Shown: piece after piece, positions 1-12,700 of the stretch
Layout: every line of letters begins with the position of its first letter
Numbering within the stretch: the first letter of the stretch is position 1
Assembly (NCBI GenBank): GCA_905250885.1
Contig: CAJNOQ010000936.1
Coordinates: forward strand, 1 to 38,748
DNA: 38,748 nt
Reading direction: 5' to 3'
Source: Didymodactylos carnosus
Lineage: Eukaryota; Rotifera; Eurotatoria; Philodinida; Philodinidae
Notes under the pieces: generated by a model
Told to the model about the DNA's origin: nothing
The model's database searches: none
Seen by the model: the letters and a program-made list of their open reading frames with translations, nothing else
Made by a program: the position numbers and the translations under genes

Positions 1-425
1 CTATAACTCATTTCGTTCCCGAGTTCTTAAATTTTAAGTTTTCCATAGATTAGCCCTTTGATATAATGGCACAATATAATGGCTTCCAAAATCGTTAGTT
101 TTCTACTAGAACTGTTGAAACTTCGTAAATGACACGGTTTTGATCGGCATACACAGAAAATTAATCAAAATTATATAACTTCAACCTTTCTTAATTCCAG
201 TTTTCAAGAAGGTCTCTGGAGACCTCATCATCCACAGCGAGTTTGAGAAATCTTTTTTGTTTTCATAAACGAAATTAGACTACAAAACCATGTCATTTAC
301 GAAATTTCAACAGTTCTAGTAGAAAACTAACGATTTTGGAAGCCATTATATTGTGCCATTATATCAAAGGGCTAATCTATGGAAAACTTAAAATTTAAGA
401 ACTCGGGAACGAAATGAGTTATAGA
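1..425. mobile_element. Fold-back (hairpin) element, left end possibly cut by window
   Basis: Bases 1 to about 141 reappear as a near-perfect reverse complement at about 284-425, with only a couple of mismatches seen. The arms flank a spacer of about 140 bases. The left arm begins at base 1, so the element may extend outside the window. I see no coding capacity. Long near-identical arms around a short spacer are typical of a fold-back or MITE-type non-autonomous DNA element, or of a recent inverted duplication. Confidence 0.75.
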
Positions 426-1857
426 GGTGGAACTTTGTATGAATATCACAGACATGTAGAAGAGCCATAGAAAGAGATTTGAGCTCTTAACTACTTTTTT
501 GGACGGAGATATGAATTTTTCTATTTTTTCTATTTTTCGCTGGGAGAAACAGAAAAATGCCTATAACTTTTGAAGAAAAAGCCATTGGTCCGAATCCTTT
601 TTAGCTTTTACAACCTCGATATCCTCTATCGATCGACGTATGAATGAATGAAAGCGGAGGGGTAAATGTCCATAGGTTTCCTCGTTAGCCTGGTAAATAC
701 CTACATCTCGGTATGCGATAAGTATTTATTAGACGTTATCATGATAAAGATATTGATAAAAACTAAATTCGTCTAATCAACGTTAAATATGAGGGACAGC
801 GTTAGGCCAACATCTAGTGGCTTACAAAACGGAATCGAGATGCACAGTTTTAGAGGACGAGAGGGTTACGCTAGTAAAAAATTGAACAATAGTTTGATAA
901 CACGGAATCTAAGCGAATATTGATTATGTGGGAAAATTCTATAGAAAAAGAACATTTAACTAATTGAAGTATCGAGATGAGATACTGAGCAAGGCTAAAT
1001 AAGCCTAATGAACGATAATCGAGACATATCAGTATACGTTATCAGCTCGCTAATTAATAATCTGCTCACACAAACAATTTTCCTGCGATGATTGTTGGGA
1101 AAGGTTTTCATCTTGATATCTATCGATACGTGCCGCAATTTATCACGACAGAAATGGAGGTAAACCACAACGGCATGCACCTCAATATATTTTATATCGC
1201 TTTCTATCCCAACATAAAAACAAAGTATCGAGATAAACGCCGATTTTATTCACTCGTCACGGTTTTTTCTAATCTTTATCAAAATAAAAAACCTAGCGAG
1301 GCAAATCACGACATAATATATACATACATTCACGAATATCGCGATGAAAATCTTTCTTACAACAAACAAGTTTGTTATCATGATGACTCTTTTCATTTCG
1401 GTAAATATGAGAAAAATCCCTGACGGTCGGTCAAAACAGCCATTTATTGCGACAGGCCGAAAAAGCCCTCGTGAGATTAGTTATAAAAAATTTCGATGAT
1501 ATAGAATTATAGTGCAGAATTCCGCACTACAAACCAGTATATTCAAAAACTTTATCTTATCTTTAGATAAAAAAGATATGATCATTTTATTAACCAGTTA
1601 ACTGCAGTCAACTGTTCAATTAATAACTAGTCCTTTTTTTAATAACGCGCTTGTTTGAGTTAGCCTACGAATAAATATACATTCTCACTTGAAGTTGTTC
1701 ACCTTTGGACAAGTTTGCTAAACTCTTCAAAACTATTAGTTGCTGATTATAACGTTTCAAAATGGTATTTTTGCCTGATTTTTCAATTTTTTATATCTTA
1801 GTTGCACTACTCTTTTTCTATCCACTTCTGTGGCTCAGTCGTCTGTCTAATCTGTAT
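426..1857. other. Intergenic, no supported gene
   Basis: This is AT-rich sequence. The longest open frame (plus strand, 1088-1423, 111 codons) matches no family I recognise, lacks splice or codon support, and has a length expected by chance at this base composition. I see no RNA gene. Confidence 0.5.
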
Positions 1858-1963
1858 CTACCCAGTGGTTTTTTCTTTCAGGAAAGACGCATCCGAATGA
1901 TGTTCTATCTACGTTTTGTTTCATTCGTACGCGTCTCTTTCGAAAGAAAAAACCACTAGGTAG
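1858..1963. mobile_element. 106-bp hairpin MITE
   Basis: About 43 bases at the left (starting ctacccagtgg) pair with the right end (ending ccactaggtag) with few mismatches, leaving a loop of about 20 bases. It has no coding capacity. The small size and near-complete palindrome fit a miniature inverted-repeat element. Confidence 0.7.
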
Positions 1964-2115
1964 TAATTTCTTCTTCCTATATATATATATGTATATAAAC
2001 ATAAGATATAATTGCACAAGTTATACACAAAATCAATGTATCTATTATCTAAAATGAGTTTTAAACTTTTCTGTTTATTGCTCACCTATAATTGTTTCAA
2101 ACTATTAGAGATAAT

Positions 2116-2348
2116 TTAATCCTTAAAGACCTAATGTCCACTGGAATGGAAATTAGTGGATATCGAAGAATTAGTACAGCTAGATGACAATGCATCTAGA
2201 TCAAAAAACGGATTATTTTCTAGTGTAAGTTGACACCATAAGCTAGCAACTGCTAATAAGAAAAAAATTGTTCCAGTTGGCCTAGAGAAAGGTACAAGAG
2301 ATTCAAGTTTATTTTATGTGATTAGCTGCGGGGGACATGAAGGGTTAA
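2116..2348. mobile_element. piggyBac-like TTAA MITE, copy 1
   Basis: This 233-bp segment is closely similar to 20815-21043. It is bounded by TTAA at 2116-2119 and 2345-2348. The inner ends are inverted and of CCCTTT type, although this copy has decayed at its left end (reads atcctt). TTAA target duplication with CCCTTT-like termini is characteristic of piggyBac-family elements. It is non-autonomous, with no open frame, and lies about 300 bases upstream of the gene at 2658. Confidence 0.75.
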
Positions 2349-2657
2349 TAACAAATTGTAGCATAGTACAATTATTCAACGTTTTTCTCTTTTTTGATTT
2401 CTTTCAACATTTTCATTACAAAAAATAAATTTAATTGTTGTTGATACTACATTGACATTTAACAGAAATAGTATGAAAATATGAAAACAGAACGAGTTAA
2501 AAAAATGTGATGTTGTTCGAACAATTTAATTTTTATTTGGCATATGGTAAACTTCATATTTTAAAAAAATAAAGTAATACCTTTCTTTCTATACATTGTT
2601 ACTATCATACAACGATTTAAAGAGAAACAAAGTGACAATTAATTAGGAAAAGAGAAT

Positions 2658-3452
2658 ATGACACCTAGTCTAAATGAAATCGATAGTAAGTATGATGATA
2701 CAATACTTCCTTCTGATATTAAATATCATTGAACAAAATTGTTTCTAGCGTTCAATAAACCAATTCCCCAATTGTATTATATTCCCAGACAAGAAAATCA
2801 ATCATCTGATGATGATGTCATAGAAAAATCCGCACCAGAACTCTTTTATATTTCAAAACAAGAAAAAATATTAGAAGATAATGACGAATATCGTAGCATT
2901 ACTCCACCTATAAATGATGGCGTGAATAAATCAGAACCGATTCTCTATTATATAACGGGATGTGAGCCTGCTCATACAGTGACATTATCACCAACGAATG
3001 ATGATCTCAATACACCAATTAATAAATATAAACATTCGAAAACAACAGTTAATCCTAGACTTTATTATATCAATCGTTCAGAAAGTTCATTATCACTGAA
3101 CAATGTAAGACAGAATTCAAATACACCCGATGGAAGATACGATGATCGTGTGCCATTGATACAATCTTCCTCTCAAATACCATCGATCTATTCGCCATCA
3201 CCGGTGAGTATAACTATTTATCAACTTCGACTCACTCAGAGATGTATAGTTGTCATTTTTTCTATCTAATCGAAGCGCAAACAAGCTGTTGCATTTGAAA
3301 TTAACGATGATAATGACATAGAAAAAGAACAACCAGAACCACCCTGGAGAATAAAATCAGATCGTATATCGCCAGAAAATGTTATTCTAAGTCCATTGTC
3401 AAGAGCATCAAATAGTTTGCAACGAAGTATGGATCGATATAGATTTGCTTAA
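2658..3452 (+). CDS. Acidic protein with four P-x-L-[YF]-Y-I-x3-E motifs, three exons
   Basis: I do not recognise the family. Three exons join cleanly: 2658-2685, 2749-3203 and 3276-3452, with introns gtaagt...ttctag and gtgagt...gaag, giving 219 residues. The start is the ATG at 2658, because the longer open frame seen around exon 2 has no ATG of its own. The striking feature is a motif repeated four times at about residues 16-25, 39-48, 73-82 and 112-121: P-x-L-[YF]-Y-I followed three residues later by Glu. Spacing is 23-39 residues of low-complexity Ser/Asn/Asp linker. The C-terminal exon is charged, with no signal peptide or membrane segment. The protein looks largely disordered, so the repeated motifs may be docking peptides for a multivalent partner (inference). 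The gene is supported by frame, splice sites and repeat conservation; the function is unknown. Confidence 0.72.
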
Positions 3453-3801
3453 CTTGTATTTATTCAATAACTATACGCAATAAGTTATCGCATCTTTATT
3501 TTTCAAATGTATCGGGTACTTTTTTGATAACAATTAACAAATCGAGAGTCAAATTTTCATTTCCAGGAGAAGCTATCTACACTTATTTCTCGGTCTAACC
3601 TGAAATTTTCGAGTAAAGTATATATCATCCAGATGAACGTATTTCTTTTCAAATGGATTTGAAATGTAAATATGAACATGTATTTTAACTTTTATTTGAC
3701 AAAAACTAACACACATGATTATTGAAACACATTTTCGAGTAGAAAAGTAAGTTATTGTTGCTGAAGATTTTGGTGAAAGGTGTATGTCTATGGGGATGAT
3801 A
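3453..3801. other. Intergenic
   Basis: This is the 3' flank of the upstream gene. It is AT-rich, and I see no gene or clear repeat in it. Confidence 0.5.
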
Positions 3802-4666
3802 CACTCTAAACAAATGCGACTTATATTAAGACACACAAGTCGGATCAGAAAAGATGTTTTAATGTGCCTTACTGGAAGACATTATATGTGTCTTATGAGG
3901 GTAGACACATTAAAGCATCTTTTTCTGATCCGACTTGTCTGTCTTACTATACGTCGCATCAAAGTGTCTTACAATAAGACGCAAAATAAAAACGTCCATC
4001 TTACCGGTTCAGGTGAGATTTGAACTCACTACCGTATGTTTGGAAGACGTGCATATTAACCATTAACCATTACACTACCAGACCTACATCACAGAGTTAT
4101 TCTTATTCGTTCTGGTTCTTATTTTAGACTTGTAGAGTTAAAAAACACAAATTTTAGTTTTGAAGAAACTATTCGCTAAAATATTTTTTATACAGGCTGT
4201 TAAAACTTGCTAAACGTCTGTAGCTTTACATTGACATGATAATACCAATAATAAGTGGTACAACGTCTGAAGATTAGCGTGTGATTGAGAATACTCTAAG
4301 AGTCAAAAACTGAACTTCGAGCTTGGTGCTCTCTCCTGAAATTCAGTTTACCCATGCATCGACCAAAATGAGACAGTTCGTTCTAAACAGAAGAATCTTT
4401 TAGTGTAGAAGAATGCTCCTATCGACGATAGTTGAATGACTTCATGGATGTCACCGAGTTCATATTCTGAAATGTATGGTTTGTAACAATGACACCACAG
4501 AGCACTTTTTTTGAAAGGCGCCTGCTGAAAGTATCTCAAAAGAGTCTTCAATTACTTGTTGTTGTAGACACATTAAGTCACATTTTCTTGCAAGACACGT
4601 TTAAGACACTTACATGATGCATTTTGAAGTAGACACATCATATAATACGCATTATTTTTTAGAGTG
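3802..4666. mobile_element. TIR element (cactctaaa ends) with internal agacac repeats
   Basis: The left end (cactctaaacaaatgcgac, 3802-3820) is matched in inverted form by the right end (gcgtatt region to agagtg, about 4640-4666). Sub-terminal sequence contains many copies of agacac/gtgtct, including an inner inverted repeat (about 3828-3864 with 3903-3940). There is no transposase frame, so it is non-autonomous. I could not define a target-site duplication. A tRNA-like sequence lies inside it (4005-4084). Confidence 0.6.
4005..4084 (-). pseudogene. tRNA-Gly(UCC)-like sequence, probably decayed
   Basis: Read on the minus strand, the T-arm is perfect (GTGAG, seven-base loop TTCAAAT, CTCAC). 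The acceptor arm pairs GGTCTGG with CTGAACC, with one mismatch and two G-T pairs. An anticodon loop CTTCCAA carries UCC (Gly). The anticodon stem has two mismatches, and the D-loop holds a duplicated ATGGTTA, so it is probably a pseudogene or a tRNA-derived repeat head. It sits inside the TIR element at 3802-4666. Confidence 0.5.
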
Positions 4667-5249
4667 CAGGAACTATGGAAAGTGAAGAAAACTTTTCAAT
4701 AGATTGATTGAATTAATTGGTTGTATGAATAGCATTGTAACAATGACTTGTTCGAGTAGATACAAAAAAATAGATAAATTGAAAATAAGTATAAATAGGA
4801 AAAGAAATCAAAAAAATATTCATATAAGAAAGAAGGGCATTAGTAGAAGTTGAAGATTTGTAAGATTAGAGTTTAACATAGATCGAGTGAATCTTGAACA
4901 CAAAAGACAGAAGAATTTGTAGAATACAGCACTGCTTTCTCCTATCTCTTATCGATATGAAAAAATTGGTATACTCTCAGATAGACACAGTTGGTAAGCA
5001 GAGATGTACAACATAAATCAACAAAAAAAGTAGACAAGCTGTACTTTCCTCTTCTTTTTCAGTATTATTCTATCTTTCTTTTTTTTTAGCCACTAATTGA
5101 TGTAATATACGCAATGAAGATATTAATATACGCTAGTGTCGTTGTTTCTTAAGATTCGATTCTCCTGGATAACACAGAGCAGAACGACATACATTATTCG
5201 CTAACTTTTCTTCCAAATGTCCTTAATATTAAGTGAAACATGAAGTTGT

Positions 5250-5350
5250 AGCAATAAAACCTGGTATCGTAATCCTGGTGAAGTACTTGTAAACGTGAAT
5301 AGTTTTGAAAATAATTGTCAATTTTTTCAAGTACTTACTAAGAAATAAAA
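5250..5350 (+). repeat. Diverged dispersed repeat, copy 1
   Basis: It shares gtagcaataaaacct and a downstream aataat-gtcaatttttt-aagta-ttactaag block, in the same order and orientation, with about 30315-30420. The copies are diverged, with indels. The class of element is unknown. Confidence 0.5.
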
Positions 5351-5626
5351 TACCTGGATCAAGTACATTCAGTAGGTAAAAATCCACGATGTTTTTCATC
5401 GTCTAGTTTCTGATCAATGAAAATTTCATTCGACCATTCTGACACAATTTGTTGATTGCAATCAAAAGACCGTGTTGTCATGAAACTAAATATACTTACA
5501 TCTATAGGAAAATCTTTCACATAGATCGGTTCACGAATTATATATGTAAAAAAACTGTGCTTATTTCGTGCATTCTTTATCGGTTTTTACTTATACAACT
5601 CCATTGAATAAAGGTTTAGAATTAAA

Positions 5627-5792
5627 CAAGAATTAAATAGCATTTCATTTGTATTTTAATTTTTTAAGATATATTAGAACTAACTAGACATGCACAAAAA
5701 CAGCGCCCTATATGTAGAAAAGCATATATCTCGGTAATTCTAGTAGATTATAAAAAAATGAAAATAGAAAATGAAATGCTATTTAATACTTG
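5627..5792. mobile_element. 166-bp TIR element (MITE-like)
   Basis: The left end (caag then attaaatagcatttcattt) is repeated inverted at the right end (aaatgaaatgctatttaat then acttg). The interior is AT-rich without a frame. I found no clear target duplication. Confidence 0.5.
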
Positions 5793-6789
5793 TAACTTTC
5801 GTCTAATCAACTTGTTCCTTAAAAACTAAAAAAGTATACCAAATAATCACAGCTTTTTCATCTGCTTACATACCATGTGTACAGTTGATCATTGTTCGTA
5901 AAAGTAATCAATACTAGCTTATCGTACAAACTATACAGAACTGATAATTTCCATATAGTTTTGATATTTCATGTTTTTAAAAATAAAAAATAAAAAATGA
6001 AAATTGAAAAATGAAAACATAAAAATTTGTCCTTTTCTCCCAGCGGAATTAAAAAATTTTTCATTATTTTTGGTTGCACAGCAAAAAAATTTCTTGTTAC
6101 AATCTCTAAAAAATTTTTTGAAAGAAGCCCACAACCTGTCGTACGCTCATGGCCCAACAACAGCAGCTAATTTAGTTTCGTTTTATTTGGCTCATTTGCC
6201 TATTTTCTCGAGTTCATCGTCCATTTCCTGCAAGACTTATACATAAATACATTTCGGTATATTGCAAAATCACTAATACGGAAAAAAATTGATCTACTAG
6301 AAAACAACAACAACAGTTAGCGTAATGCTGTTAAAATTCAGTGAAAGTGATATTCACTATTTCGAGATACTATTGAATTTTTAAAATATTATTGTAGAAG
6401 AGATTACATTATAAAATTTTTTGCAGTATAAGATCGTATGAATCCGAGAATGTCTTCAAAAAGAAAGATAAAATCTAAATATTTTCTTCTCCAGTATCTG
6501 CGGTCTAGCAACAGTTCAATACGATTACGTATAGTTATCCCGATAGACGTGCAAATTAAACAATCAAATGGTTCTTCTGTAAGATCATGTAGATATTTTA
6601 CTATATACTTACTGTATATCAAACATTCTCTAACAAATGACACACAAAAAAAATGCAAGTTTTAAGTTACCACAACAAAGAAACAAGCACAAAACAAAAA
6701 AAAACTATGATTATAATAAGAAAAAACCTTTTATAAAGGTACAAAAGAAATAGATCGTTTGCCCAGAAAATAGAACGAAAAATTATACA

Positions 6790-9700
6790 TCAAGTTAATG
6801 TTTTATCATCAAAAGTTATTGATGATGATGTTGAGGATGATGAATGATGACCATTGGTTGTTGTGGGCGGATCTTTCGATTTAAATATTTTATAATTTGA
6901 GTGTGACATTAAACGTGATGTCGGTATAATATTTAATTTTTCGCGATAAGGTAAAAAACTTGTTTGTACTCTTTGATGATGACTAGTATTATTACCCAGT
7001 CGACCAAATGAATCAGATGATAAATTAATTGAATCATGTAATTTTGTTGATGAAGTGGGTTTTGATGAATAGAAACTTGATGAACCTAAATTTAGAAAGT
7101 CTAGAGTATACTGTTTATGATGAATATATTACTCCTAGTTAGGTATGCACCGGTGTCACTTAATCGACAACGAAAAAACCGATGTTCGATTTAAACCGAT
7201 AACGGAAAAAAGCGAGTATTGTCACATTCAAGAAATTTTCGTAGATGGTACTATTTTACTTTGAAGATGGCTGTAAGAGAAAACTAATGGCGTGCGTAGC
7301 CTTCTTGTCCTCTCTCATGTCAATGTACATCAACATCGATCATCACTAGTAGTTAATTCAGACTTAGTATTATTGTAAAATTTTGTGTTTTAATACTCAT
7401 CTTTTAAAGAAAGAGCATTTATTAGATCAATAAGTTTCTGAACCTTTTTGATCAACAAACAGCCTAATCAAAAAAGATTAAAAAACCATAAGATATATTC
7501 TTGCTGTTTCTCTTATACTCTTACTGTTGCTTATATTCTGTTTTTTTATCTACTCGAAATAATGATTACTATTATGAGTGAGTGTCTCCCACTTGCTTGT
7601 GATTATTACTACTGTAGTTATTTCTTCTCTTATTTTAAATAAAACGTTTAAACCACCATCAAAGCATAAAAACAGTGTCTATTAGACACTCTCTAAGTCT
7701 AGCAGAACAAAAAACAAATTACGTTTTTTTCTGGTTTTAGCGGTTTGAATCATTTGATTGTTGGTACCCCGAAACCGGTACAGATAAAATTAGATGTTTT
7801 TTTGACATAGTAAACAGATGTTATGTGCTAACAAATTTTCATTTTAAAACCTAAAAAAATGTTTGAAATCTTTTTAGGTGTTGGTTTAAACAGAACAACG
7901 ATTTTTTGAGTCAGTTTTTCGGTTTCAAAACCGAAACCGTTGCATACCTACTCCTAGTTAGACTCAAAATTGCTTAATAAAAAAAGTAGAATTTCAAAAA
8001 GTCATGAAGCATGACATATATATATATATTCTTGATCGATTTTGTTATTTTTTATTGCTAGTTCTGGTAATCAATGATAATTCATATAATCTAATAAATT
8101 TGCTTACTCAATGTTATTCTCGATGATGATGTTCCTTCTGTGTTAATATTCGTGGAGGATACCGTTATATTTTTCGATTGTGGATTCTCTTTTTTTGACA
8201 ATGTGACACTGAGTGCTTGTTGAATATCATGTGTTAATTTTTCAAAATTTGTATCAGATTTATTTGAATAATATTGAGGTAAATGTTTTGATATGGTAGT
8301 TGTAGATGTTGGTACTCTTTTTCCTTTCGATGTTTTTGAACGTATTATAGTTTCTGTCGAATTATTATCATCATCATAGGATGAATTAATTGGCGAACGA
8401 ATTTGATCACCACCACAAACTGATATTGGTGAATCTAATAGTGAATCACCATCATCTGCACAATCTGAAGTCGTTGGCATTTTTGATTTTAACATTGAAC
8501 TACGTCGTTGTACATCTCGCCATCGTCGAACAATTTGTGATGTTTGTTTTGAATTTGTTATTACTGATTGTAATTCACTTGAACCCCCAATCATATTTAC
8601 ATAGACTAGTGGACTACCTAATTTTTCATTTAAATGATTTACATCATTAATATCGATGGATCGCGTTGCCTTAAATAAAAAAACATTTTTTTATTTGATT
8701 CCTGGTCAATAAGAAAAGTAGATGCGATGAACTGGAGTCTAGATGATTGACGAAAAAAAACTTTCGTATAATATTCTCCCATTATATGAATGCTTACATA
8801 CCATTCTTGTTGAATCTCTTCGATCCTTTTTATTTAGCATTGCTGTTGTTGTTGTTGTTGTTCTACATCTATTGTTTAATAATTTTTTAATACTATTCGG
8901 TAATTTTAAATCAAATTGAATATTATTACTTCTTTCTCCTCTACTTTCATTCAGATCATAATCAGTGTCTCTCGAATCATCATCGTAGTTTTCCTCATCG
9001 TCACTATTCTGAATTTTAATTTTAAAACGCGAACGACGTTTTCGTCCACGTTGACTTATTTCATAATCGTGTTCATCTTCGCCTGGTTCATCTTCATTTA
9101 CATCATTTTTTTGTTGTGAATTATCATCTACAATAAATGTTGTAACATAAAAATTAATATTCCATTTCAGATGCTTAAAATCTTACCCTTATAATCTACA
9201 TTTTCTGTTGAATTTGATAAACGATCATTATTTTCTTCAATTATACATTGATTACGTTTCAATTCTAATTCTTTGTGATTTTCAATTAATTGTTTCAATT
9301 TTTCTACTAATATTTCACATAAATGTTTATGTTCACACAATGGACAATACCAGTTTCCATCGGGTATATTAAGTAAAATAGGTTTTAAACAATCTGTATG
9401 ATAAGCATCATCGCAATTATCGCATAATAGTAATAATTCTGGATGATCAGTTTTCAAACAACTACAACAGGCAGTAGTATTAGGTGTATGTTCGGACAAT
9501 AAAGTCCAATCTAAAATTTCAGACAATCAGACCTATTTATGTCAACATTAGAAGATAACTTGCCATATATAAATACTTAAATGTTCAACCTACCAACAGC
9601 ACCATCTGTTTCTGCTGCTTTTCGTCGTTTGGAGAGCACCGTTTTTGCCAATGGAACATATTCGTCGTCGTCATCTAGATTATCTTCCACTTCCATCTCA

Positions 9701-12700
9701 TTTTCAAAATGATCTGACTCCTACAATATGTCTCAGCAATACAGTTACATGTTTTCAATCAAAAACTAAAACAACATACTTCTTCTACATCGTCATCATC
9801 TTCATCTGATATTATTTTTTCGTCATCTGAACTTGTTTCACTCCAATATGAACCGCAATTATTTTTTACCCGTTTCTTCTTTCTAGTGCGTTTCGTTTTC
9901 GTTAGAAGATTTGGACACGACAATGTTTGTTGTTGTCTTGTTGCCGGACCAATTTGATTTTTGATTTTGTTATCTATCTTTTTACTTGACTTCACCAATG
10001 TCTAAAATAATATTCAATGAATGTTTATTTTTTTTTATCAGCACAAGAAAGTTAAAATAAGAATATTTTTTATTTATAAACACAACTATAACACTCAGCT
10101 ATGCTCTGATTTGAGACAAGAATATAGAAGCTAAATTACTTCAGTATTTGATTTGTCATCGGTATATGTTGTCATGTCTGTCTTTAATCTACGTCGTGAT
10201 CGTCGGAGAGCAAGAGGCTAAAAAAGTTCAAAATAATGTGAATTAGTTTCTATAAAAGTTAGTAGTAACAGGTGATTTAGATATGATGAGTAGTTGTATC
10301 ATTTGTTTAAATCTTCGTTAGATTTTATCCCTGGAACATTCCTTTTTTTAGCACAAGAACTATTGTGAATTTTTGTATGAATGCTTATTACAAAATGAGA
10401 AGTGGAACGTTATACAAAAAGTACTGAAGAAGTCTAAAAATGGACAACTTTAGCACTCAGTCAACTAAAATTTTATTTTAAATGAGAATGTAAGTATCAG
10501 TTACATCAGACATCTTCTAATATTGCCAAATGTGCTATTTCTTCTAGTATATAATAAAGTTCTTTTGAATCTATTTTATGGCACAATGAGTAATTTCATT
10601 GAAATCTTCTGAAAACAACACAATTTTAATCTTTTTACTCAGCATATTGGAAGAAAGAAAGTTTTGAAATTTTTTGTATTTAGACATAATAGGTATGTTG
10701 TTTCCGTCTAAAATAAAAACAATCAGAACCGAATATGCTTGATTTTGAACGAATGATGAGTAAATTTTTCGCAGCGATTGCTCTCCAAAAATGACAAAGG
10801 AAAAAAATTCTCATTTTGAGATGGGAAATTTTTAATTATATGTAGAAGATAGATCTTCTCAAGAGCAACAAAATGGATAATTCGATTTTTTTTCTCATCT
10901 CAAGAGTAGAAGGACTAAAACAACATAGACTAATTTTTAGGTTTTAGAGGACCATCACCTGTCAATATTTTTTTTACTAAATCTCATAAGTAAATAACTT
11001 ACACGATCATCATCCAGTAGTGTTTCATTCAAATTTGTTTTTGACATTGATGAATTTGAATTTTCTTCTCCACCGTTTATATCGCTATATTCATCATCTA
11101 TTCGTTTCCGTTTTCTACCATTTAATGTTGTTGACTTTTTCTCTTTTTCGGATTGTGATTGTGTGTCAATATCCACTGCTATATTCTTTTTATCTTTCTT
11201 CTTTCTTGTCCAACTAACAGCTTTTCGTCTTGATCGATTTTTAATTACACCAACCTCATTCGTTTGTATTTGGCATTCATCCGCTTCGTTTGAGCTTTTT
11301 TCAATGTTACAATTCTCTTCAATAGGCTTTACCTCTTCTTGTTTGATTTCATGTTTAACTATTAAAAAAGATAGCATCAAATATATAGAAAAGTATAAAT
11401 TGTATTTATATATAGATTGTAGAAGCACTAAATGTACACTTACCACTCTCACTATTTGAAGTCGTTGCTGTATTTATATTTTCTTGTGCGATCTCATTCT
11501 TGGGAGATAAAATATTGTCTAAAAATTTGAAATAATCGAAAAATTACGCAAGTAGAAACAAATGACATTACTACCGTGGAACTTTGTTTGTTTTTCATTT
11601 TCCTCTGATTGTGAAGTTGTTTCTTTTGTGTCATTAAAATAGAGTTTAGAATCATAAAAATGTTCTATTGGCAAATCAGGTAAGAAAAATGTAGGTATTT
11701 CAAGTTTCCATTCTAAAATTATAATAATTAACAGTCTATTATCATTTTCTTAAGTGTCTACAGTGCATTTACCATGAAACTTCTTTTTTAATGTTTGATC
11801 GTACGTTAGACATTTTGTAAAACGTTCAAATTCTTCTTCATTTCTAAATAGCGAAAAACGTAGTCGATGTGTCTCAAATTTTTGACAAAAAATATGGAGT
11901 ATTCCTCATGGATGAATGAAGCTGCCAAGAAAATATATACTGTGTCAATCTGAGACCCTAATGAGCCGTAAATTTGGAGTAATTATGTGAGAAAAGTTTG
12001 AGGTCTCAGACTTCGGTTGCTTTGAACATATCGATGCTAGAACATTAGAGAACTTACTTTGCTACATTAGACCATGTTCGCTCATAATCAGAACTTTCAC
12101 GAAATAAATGTACAAAACATTCACGATCCTAAAATAGAAAAGATTAAACAGATGTTTTCAGCTATCTTCAAGAATAATTGCCCACTCTATCTTTTTTTGT
12201 AAACTGAAAATATCTTAAATTACAATTTTTGAGACTTTTAAGAAAAATCTGCCATTTTTTTTAAGGAACTCCTTCCAAATTGTAGATAAATGTCATTTAT
12301 CACTGATTAAAACCGACTCTTAAAAACAACATACCATAAATAACCAATACGATGAGCCATATTGATCTCTTCCGAGCTGTAAACAAACAAAGTTCAACAA
12401 GAAACACCGTCTACATTAATATAAATACTTACCGGTTGTGATCGAATCTCGTTTGATGGCTTGTCTTGTATTGCAGCTTTTAATGTTTGGTTTTGATCAA
12501 ATTGTGCTTCAAGAAGATTCTGTCAATAAAAAAAAATGTTAATATATAGATTATTATGATTCTAACAGTTTCGTCAATACCTTTAAAATACGAATTTTCA
12601 CATTTATCTCGGCATGTGCATAACCGACCGAGGTCAAATGATCGCCATCTTCCAAGTCAAATCGATATGTGAACTAAAAGAATATAAATAACGTAATGGA

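Larger units (their letters stand above)
4667..6789. other. Intergenic, repeats only
   Basis: No supported gene. The stretch holds a diverged dispersed repeat (about 5250-5350, related to 30315-30420) and a small TIR element at 5627-5792. The short open frames are chance products of AT-rich sequence. Confidence 0.5.

Noticed and set aside
1088-1423. 111-codon plus-strand open frame as a gene
   Set aside because: It has no recognisable homology, signal, repeat or splice context, and the length is expected about once by chance in this much AT-rich DNA.
1762-1959. Hydrophobic 65-residue frame as a small membrane protein
   Set aside because: It overlaps the 106-bp hairpin element, and the hydrophobicity comes from T-rich sequence.
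3784-4023. 79-residue plus-strand frame
   Set aside because: It runs through the inverted repeat of the TIR element and repeats itself on the other strand; it is repeat-derived.
6004-6246. 80-residue frame with a matching antisense frame
   Set aside because: It lies in a low-complexity A/T tract with no family match and no splice logic.
8390-9119. Plus-strand frames opposite the RSF1 exons
   Set aside because: They are antisense shadows of exons 15 and 16 with biased composition (His/Leu runs); the minus-strand reading gives the conserved protein.
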